DNA of 64,000 nt from Atherinomorus stipes (Eukaryota > Chordata > Actinopteri > Atheriniformes > Atherinidae). Below, piece by piece: positions 57,856 to 64,000 of the stretch (within the stretch, counting starts at the first letter, position 1; each line of letters starts with the position of its first letter). Where the stretch lies: contig JALJCO010008621.1 of assembly GCA_023101725.1 (NCBI GenBank), forward strand, positions 2,711,001 to 2,775,000, written 5' to 3'. Below the pieces are notes generated by a model, which was not told where the DNA came from, ran no database searches, and saw only the letters and a list, made by a program, of their open reading frames with translations. Both the position numbers and the translations under genes were made by a program.

Positions 57856-58460
57856 GCCTCGTGAACGCGCTTACAGACAGACAGGTCTAACTCTCGTACG
57901 TATTCTCATGACAAACAATAGTTGGGGATTAAAAGAGGTTAAAATGAGCTCATTAAATTTTCCTCCCACCTAATTAGAATTAAAAATTCATTTGAAGATA
58001 ATTTAAGAAGGATTGTGTATGTAAAACAGCAGGTTACGATGACACCTTTAAAAATTGTTCACATTCTGATCCATGTCGCTTTAAAACATGCAGGTGTTTG
58101 ACTTATTGGTCTTCATGCAAGTGTGGTTTTTTATTAACACAGTCTATATTTATGTCTTATCATCTGAGTTCAGTGGCAGATTTGAGGAGATGGTTTTGTA
58201 TCCAACTTTACCTCCATCTGAGGTTTTAATCCTGAATATGTTATCCAAGACATGTACTGTAGTACGAAAGCAAACAGTACAACCTGGCATAACGTTGTCA
58301 GCGCTTTCAGAAAATAAAAGATTGAATAATTCGATGATGATTAAAAAAGTTAAACCTAAACAGACTAAGGGTACTATCAAACCAGACAGTCCGCTAGACT
58401 CGTCCGATTGGGGACAGTTGGTGATCTCCCAGACCGAGATCATGTTCACGTTGCACTTAA

Positions 58461-59845
58461 CCCTTTAAAAACGGAACGGCCGCGGGCGGCCGCTAGAAGT
58501 TCCCTGTTAGCATAATCCTGCTTAAACTGCTCTAAAATAAAAACTATAACAGCTAGAACGATAATTTTTTTTTTATTTGAAAGCTAAGACTGGCGCCTTT
58601 CAAGCTGAGCTGGCGTCGCGAGTCGATGACGTCATCATTTGTCGCTACGTGCGACGCAGATCGGCAATGTAAACACAAGGTGGCGCTAGGAAGTCATAGC
58701 AGAGTGGAGTGTTAAGTGGTCACTGCCAGAGAGACTGACGATGGAAAGAGAGACAAATAATGAGGAAAATAAAGCGAGAATAGGTTGTTCTGTCATTTAT
58801 ATTGTGTTTTACATGGTTTTAGCTGGTTTTCAGTAGTTTTTTTTTTAATAACAGTTGCTAATTTTAGCATATGAAGTGGCTTAGTTCTACTACAGATCTG
58901 CAGCAAGATTAGTGGTTTCTTGTTGTTTTTATGACATTAGTGGCTTAGGGTTTGTTTGTTTGTTTTTTTTAAAGATTTTTTTTTATTTTGCATTTAGGCA
59001 AGTCTTAGCATAGTTTATATTTACACATCTGGAGTCTGCAGGAAATATTTGGCAGAGCAGGTAAGGGAACTGTGAACCGGCTCTGATGATACCACAAGTT
59101 ACAGCACACATACTGTGCAGTATTTTCACAAATCGAAAGTGCACCCTGTACCTAAAATAACCTGATTCAAAAACGAAAGAATTAAAAAATATATATTCAA
59201 AATAGGTTGAAGATACTCAACAATTATTCAATCATTTTCTGAATTTTTATAGTTTTTGTATGTTCATTTCGTAGGTTCATTTCTTGGATTTATGAAAAAA
59301 TTACAGAATTTTGAATAATTTTTCAGCTTCTCAATGGTCCAGAACCTTTTTTTGTTTATTTTAGATATTCTAGGTAAAGCAGCTGGAAATACTCCCATCA
59401 AATGACGCCAAAGCAGAAATAAAATGCTTTTATTAGCTGCTTTAGCTTGAAGCTGAAATCAAATCGCCTTTGTACTCTGCAACCAATAAGGACTGTATCT
59501 CAAAAACTAAAAGAGATAAATGGTTGCAATAACTTGTAAAGTGTTAAGAAGTATTTATTTTAATTTTGTACATTTAGAAATGTTTTGGATCACTATGTTT
59601 TGTTTTTTAGTTAGTAAGATGTGATGAAAACAATTCCGATTTTTGTGTATTTTTAATATTCATGGCATTTTTTTCAAGAGCATTGCAAGTTATTACTGTC
59701 CATTGATGTTCATAACCTTGTAGCTTAAGTTGTACAGATTCTAAAAATATAAAACACTTGAGGATACCCCAAGAAATGACCCCACTATGCCCAAAAATAA
59801 CAGAGCAGGCATAGACGGGTCATTTCTATTGCAGTTAATAAAGGG
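58461..59845. mobile_element. piggyBac-like non-autonomous element
   Basis: TTAA flanks both ends (58457-58460, 59846-59849). The element starts CCCTTTAAAAAC and ends TTAATAAAGGG, giving the CCCTTTA inverted termini typical of piggyBac. The left end also carries the palindrome CGGCCGCGGGCGGCCG at about 58477-58492. No transposase frame remains. The inverted repeat is short, so the exact limits could be coincidental. Confidence 0.5.
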
Positions 59846-60147
59846 TTAAAGCCAGAGTTGGTAATCCTGCTCAGAAACACTTTTTGTTATACTGGGTGAA
59901 ATGGTCCTTCCATCCTGACAGTAGTCAGTACATCATAAGGAAGGAAAAAAGTCAGACCTCTGTGAGAGCTGCAGTTCTGTAAAAACTCTGACCAACCCCT
60001 GCCATTCGCACCGAAAGGCAGGAATTGGTAATTTGCTACTTATAGAAAGAACAGATCCTTTATGTCTCGTCTCTGTCCCTCCCCCTCTCTCCACTACGGA
60101 GCCCCTCTGATGACATGGTCAGAAAAAAAGTTGGCAAGATGTCAAGT

Positions 60148-60343
60148 CGTGGCCACGAGTTATTAATGCGTGGCCACGAGATAGTATGTCGTGGCCACGA
60201 GTTATTAATGCGTGGGAATGAGATAGTATAATTCGTGGCCACGAGTTATTAATGCGTGGGAACGAGATAGTATGTCGTGGCCACGAGATAGTACAAGTCG
60301 TGGCCACGAGTTATTAATGCGTGGGAACGAGATAGCATGAGTC
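60148..60343. repeat. Array of palindromic subterminal repeats, left arm
   Basis: Nine units of 21-23 bp, each headed by CGTGGCCACG or the variant CGTGGGAACG, followed by AGTTATTAATG or AGATAGTATGT spacers. The core GTGGCCAC is a perfect palindrome. The layout fits transposase-binding sites. Confidence 0.9.
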
Positions 60344-60371
60344 GCATAAGTAGAGAATATAGACTTGATTT

Positions 60372-60632
60372 CATATTATTTCAAGCTTGGAATTAACTAT
60401 AATGATATCCTGCGATCTCTTGCAATCAAACACAGGGTGGTAATTAGTAAGAGACGCTTAATTCTGGTGCTGAAAGCAAACGTATTAAGACGTAAACAGT
60501 ATGCGGACATTGGTCAAGTTATTGACTCCATCCAGAAGGAGCTGCAAGGACCCGCATGGTTAGCTATAGGTGGATGCACAAGAAATGTCAGATGAACGGC
60601 ATCAGGGTGTAAAAAGTAGGATGTGCGGCAGG
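60372..60632 (+). pseudogene. Transposase N-terminal fragment (left arm)
   Basis: The frame from about 60372 encodes YYFKLGINYNDILRSLAI, VVISKRRL and LRRKQYADIGQVIDSIQ. After one shift near 60550 it continues as YRWMHKKCQMNGIRV up to a TAA near 60620. This pattern (KLG-x-IL-x-LA, ISKR, RRK-D-x-I, HGYRWMH) matches the N-terminal winged-helix-like part of integrase-core proteins widespread in fish genomes as transposon products. The catalytic DDE part does not follow. Confidence 0.6.
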
Positions 60633-62454
60633 CGCTGAGGAAGTGTACATTGCAGAGGGGGCGGGGACTTGTAGTGGGCCCTTATGAGATTTAATTTGTT
60701 CACTAGACAGCAGATAATTTATAAAACAAGGTAAATGGACATCAGACACTGTGCAGTGACGGCCTGTAATGGCACAGCTGCTCAATTAGTAGAATAACAA
60801 TGGCAAACAGAGACAGAAGGACGAAATGGAGAGATTGTGGATTAGATGAGTTCTGCAGCACAATTTGCGCTATTTCAGCACCACAGACAGCGCCATGGCC
60901 TTATGGGTGTGCCAGGGTGTGTGGGTGCCACACAGAGGCAGCTGGCACACCTGGCTAACTACAACTAAGTGACCGCTTGCCCAGCAAGCATTGGGAGAAG
61001 CTAACTGCTGCTTAAAGCTATGAAACAGACACCTGGACGAACTGAATAGTTTTCAGAGTGTTGGAATAATGAAGCTGCTGCCTGTCCGATGCGTTTTGCC
61101 AGCTGAACATTGCGCGCGCCGAGCAGGCAGTCACTTCCTATCCATTATTGTTGGACCCGTTTTCCAACATGAACAGTTTACTGTATTCTGGTAACACCGC
61201 CTGTTCCAGTTGCTGCGTGGACTCTGTTTCCAGTTGTAAACTGGGTTAAATCCACCAGCAGAGCCACGATGCTTAGAGAAACTGGATACCATCTCACTGC
61301 GCATCTTTGAAAAACAGCTCGCGGACAAACCGGACTCTGATGATAAAATAATAAATGCGTTAAGGCCAAGCGGCCGTCTCTGAACTTCAAACTGAGAGCT
61401 GCAGTGCGCACAGCTGCTTTATTGTGTCCTTTATTCTGCTGCTGAGCCCGATGTGTTCAGATAAATAGCTGTTGATCATGCGTAATGTGGATACTTTATG
61501 GCTCTATGAGAGTGTATGTACATACGGGAGTTTTATATTTCACTTCATCTTATTGGGCAGCAGTGTCTGTTAGGTTTTTGTTTGCGGCGCTGAGAGTTCA
61601 CTGTGATGTCTTCACTGTTTGCTGGCGATCTAAGATTGCTTAAAAAAATCTGTAACAGGCGCAAACAGCAGTATTTAAATGAGGATTTAGCTGCACTGTC
61701 ACTTTGCCATGGAAAGTTGGAGAACATATGGTAAACAAAATTAAATTCGACCCTATGGAGACAGATGGAAGAAGTAAATGCAATATAGAATAGGCTACAA
61801 AATGAGTAATAATTATAAATGAAATATAAACAATACAGCAGGTTTCCCTGCAGAGCTCGAGAAGAGGCCCGTTTGGTCATGGATAAGGAGTTGCTGTTGA
61901 AGCAAGTGACATTACGCACAGAATGTGCGCATGTGGCACAGTACCAGCAGCTTCAGCGCAGCAGCGGGTCCAGAGAGGAGGAACTGGGTCCAGAGAGGAG
62001 CAGCACTGAGAGGATCCAAGCTAACAATGGGAGACTGAGGAAAAAGGGAATTCCATCCATCCTGTTTTTTCAAGTTTTTACACTAATATCCTTACAAGTA
62101 CTGCAGTAAGAGAACAACTGCATCTTCACTTTTTTTCCCCTTGGTCATGTTGGGTATATATGACGTGGGCAAGTGGGCCCCTTAGCCGTGAGCCCAGGGC
62201 GGCAGCACCCTCTGCACCCCCGCCCTCTCCGCTACCGATGTGCTGTTAATCCTCTCATCTCTGGATCCACTGGCGTCCGCTCAGCGTCAGGCCCGGAGGC
62301 TAAACCGAAGGCTGCTTTAAGGACACACTGCATGTGGAAGCGCGCCGAAGCAATGCAGTTTTATTTCTGCGCCCATGTTAACAGATGTTGTCGACCACAT
62401 CAGGCGCTGTGTGGTGCGCCGCGGCGCGCGCCATGGAGCGATCTTTCAGCTTTT

Positions 62455-62590
62455 GTCCTATTTCCTATGCAAAGAAGGAATGGAGTTCTGGATACAGTTC
62501 TTCGGAGAGCTGAAAGATGAAGGCCTTTTCTGGGGTGACTTCCTGGACATAAGGTTGCTCCTTTTTGTTGGCGCTGTTACATCAGGATGA
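62455..62590 (+). pseudogene. Transposase C-terminal fragment
   Basis: Encodes MEFWIQFFGELKDEG followed by GDFLDIRLLLF. This resembles the conserved W-rich C-terminal block of the same fish integrase-core family (a QFWMNFF...LKD-G...GDFLDK pattern). It lies in the same orientation as the left-arm fragment, consistent with one original gene from about 60.37 to 62.6 kb whose catalytic middle has been lost or scrambled. Confidence 0.5.
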
Positions 62591-63092
62591 CGCAGATTAC
62601 AGAGAAAACATTCTGTTTGGGTGCAGAGTTCGAAGTTTGTTCTCCTGGAAACACCCCACAAAGGGGAAATCTACAAATCGTCCACTTTCAGGTTATATTA
62701 ACTTATCTTGAGGTTCCTGATATTTTGTAAATTAAATTAATCTCACTTAGTGGTCAGCGTTGTGTTTTTATTGATTAATTACACATTATATCAACGACGC
62801 AGGTGATCCGTTTCTTTCAGCACCCTGGACAGCAACATTGTTTATTGTGTGCTGAGAGCCAATAGTGACCACTTGTTTTTTTATTAATTTGTTTGTTGGT
62901 TTATTTTCTGTGGTTGTCAAAAGACTTTCCGTCCGTCTGTGATATGTTTTTAAATCAGCTGCATACAGTAGACTAGTAGCCGAATGTTTGTGACAGTTAC
63001 CCTGTTTTTGACCTCATACAAGACTGCACAGTGCGCAGGCAAGCTACTTGCAAAAATAAGGCTCCCTCTAAAGCCCACATGTATTTCTAATC

Positions 63093-63353
63093 CTAATGGG
63101 GGGGACGTGAGTGGATCCAGAGATGCGAGGAAACCGCACATCCACCAATAACCATGCAGTCTCCGGGTCCTTGCAGCTCCTCCTGGATGGAGTCAATAAC
63201 TTGACCAATGTCCGCATACTGTTTACGTCTTAATACGTTTGCTTTCAGCACCAGAATTAAGCGTCTCTTACTAATTACCACCCTGTGTTTGATTGCAAGA
63301 GATCGCAGGATATCATTATAGTTCATTCCAAGCTTGAAATAATATGAAATCAA
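63093..63353 (-). pseudogene. Transposase N-terminal fragment (right arm, inverted copy)
   Basis: The inverted duplicate of the left-arm coding block, read on the minus strand: YYFKLGMNYNDILRSLAI through DSIQEELQG. A frame change then leads into RLHGYWWM in the alternative frame. Only a few residue differences separate it from the left copy, so the arms are young relative to the decay of the centre, or have been homogenised. Confidence 0.6.
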
Positions 63354-63377
63354 GTCTATATTCTCTACTTATACGAC

Positions 63378-63530
63378 TCATGCTATCTCGTTCCCACGCA
63401 TTAATAACTCGTGGCCACGACTTATACTATCTCGTGGCCACGACATACTATCTGTTCCCACGCATTAATAACTCGTGGCCACGACATACTATTTCGTGGC
63501 CACGAGTTATTAGTGCGTGGCCACGACTTG
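63378..63530. repeat. Array of palindromic subterminal repeats, right arm
   Basis: Seven cores (CGTGGCCACG or CGTTCCCACG) with ATTAATAACT or ACTATCT spacers, inverted relative to the left array. Fewer units than the left arm account for most of the arm-length difference. Confidence 0.9.
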
Positions 63531-63828
63531 ACATCTTGCCAACTTTTTTTCTGACCATGTCATCAGAGGGGCTCCGTAGCTGCGTGCGCAACCAGGGGGC
63601 AAAAAGCCTGTGTTTGTAGGCCTACTGCAGTCGACAGCCAAACACGCACTCATACCATTAATAAAAACTTTCGTTAAGACTCTTTGTTAAAACCAAAATA
63701 GGCCACAACAGTCTGCTGTCTACAGCAAGTTCCGCTGCGTGTCCACACCACCTCCATATTGGAGCAACTTTCACTAGTTTGGGATTAAACCATAGACTGT
63801 AAAAATACAATTAAACCCAAGTAACAGA

Positions 63829-63921
63829 TTGTTGTGCCAAAAAGTGACTGTCTGCCAAAACCTGATTAAACAGCAGCTGTTTAGTCAGGTTTTGGCAGGC
63901 AGTCACTTTTTGGCACAACAA
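63829..63921. mobile_element. Foldback MITE
   Basis: Arms 63829-63873 and 63877-63921 (45 bp each) are inverted copies with 2 mismatches and a 3-bp centre (CAG). The ends read TTGTTGTGCCAAAAAGTGA and its complement. No coding capacity and no clear target duplication. It resembles a fish MITE family with a GTGCCAAAAAGTGACTGCC terminus. Confidence 0.75.
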
Positions 63922-64000
63922 CGACATCAACGCTACGTTTGGAAAGGAGGCGATTCTAACTGTTAGGGACTTGCCTGCATTGCTGTCGGTGAGTTTTGCT

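Larger units (their letters stand above)
56980..58047. mobile_element. TTAA-flanked non-autonomous DNA element
   Basis: Flanked by TTAA at 56976-56979 and 58048-58051. The left end AGGTGTCATC is matched by the inverted right end GATGACACCT. The interior holds a GCTAGC-rich palindromic patch and a perfect 18-bp hairpin. No transposase frame. The ends resemble those of the element at 37542-38300 (AGGTG), suggesting a related family. Confidence 0.6.
60094..63579. mobile_element. Long-armed inverted-repeat DNA transposon with decayed integrase-like transposase
   Basis: The left arm (60094-60576) and right arm (63139-63579) are inverted copies of 483 and 441 bp. Outer ends read CTACGGAGCCCCTCTGATG on the left and its complement on the right. 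Each arm contains an array of CGTGGCCACG-type palindromes, then a block encoding the N-terminal helix-turn-helix region of a transposase. The 2.5-kb centre keeps a C-terminal transposase fragment and otherwise unrecognised sequence. No clear target duplication was found at the outer ends, so the limits could be slightly wrong. Confidence 0.75.

Noticed and set aside
58088..58468. 126-codon plus frame and 99-codon minus frame between two TTAA elements
   Set aside because: Both strands are open over the same stretch. No recognised domain or splice context, so not called as a gene.
60148..63530. CRISPR array
   Set aside because: The repeats are palindromic subterminal motifs with near-constant short spacers in two inverted arms of a transposon in vertebrate DNA; there are no unique spacers or cas genes.

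Overview
The window is vertebrate, and almost certainly teleost fish, genomic DNA. The genes are split into many small exons with GT-AG introns. The repeat content is typical of ray-finned fish: hAT, Tc1, foldback and TTAA-type DNA elements, tRNA-derived SINEs, LINE 3' tails and a Ty1/copia element. There are no bacterial operons. Exon calls were made by reading splice sites and checking codon phase across every junction. Family names rest on recognised protein motifs, not on a database search.

Layout. 1-12.3 kb is mostly non-coding; it holds a Tc1 transposase relic, a LINE tail, a SINE and an AT microsatellite, and two weak exon candidates. 12.3-14.2 kb on + is a complete nine-exon GLOD4 gene (298 codons). 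14.7-19.4 kb is intergenic and holds a LINE tail and a terminal-inverted-repeat element. 30.2-19.4 kb on - is a complete 16-exon SAMHD1 gene (625 codons), tail to tail with GLOD4. 31.3-36.6 kb is a nearly full-length but broken I-like LINE bounded by a 13-bp target duplication. 37.5-40.1 kb holds a TTAA-flanked element and a second LINE fragment. 46.1-41.0 kb on - is a second, SAMHD1-like gene. It keeps the HD catalytic core but has no SAM domain and no C-terminal CDK site, and its linker region has an unresolved reading frame. 47-54.4 kb holds a foldback element, two SINEs and an intact Ty1/copia retrotransposon whose two LTRs look identical. 57-63.9 kb is a cluster of DNA-transposon derivatives, including a 3.5-kb element with very long inverted arms that carry arrays of a GTGGCCAC palindrome and pieces of an integrase-like transposase.

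How the parts relate. The two SAMHD1 genes lie in the same orientation, and six homologous exons have identical lengths, so they look like a tandem duplication later separated by retroelements. SAMHD1 is a dNTP triphosphohydrolase that limits reverse transcription. Its locus here is flanked and interrupted by retroelements, one dead (LINE) and one apparently recent (copia). The points most worth a second look are the stripped-down SAMHD1 paralog, the copia element with its half-tRNA primer site, and the long-armed palindromic transposon at 60-63.6 kb.
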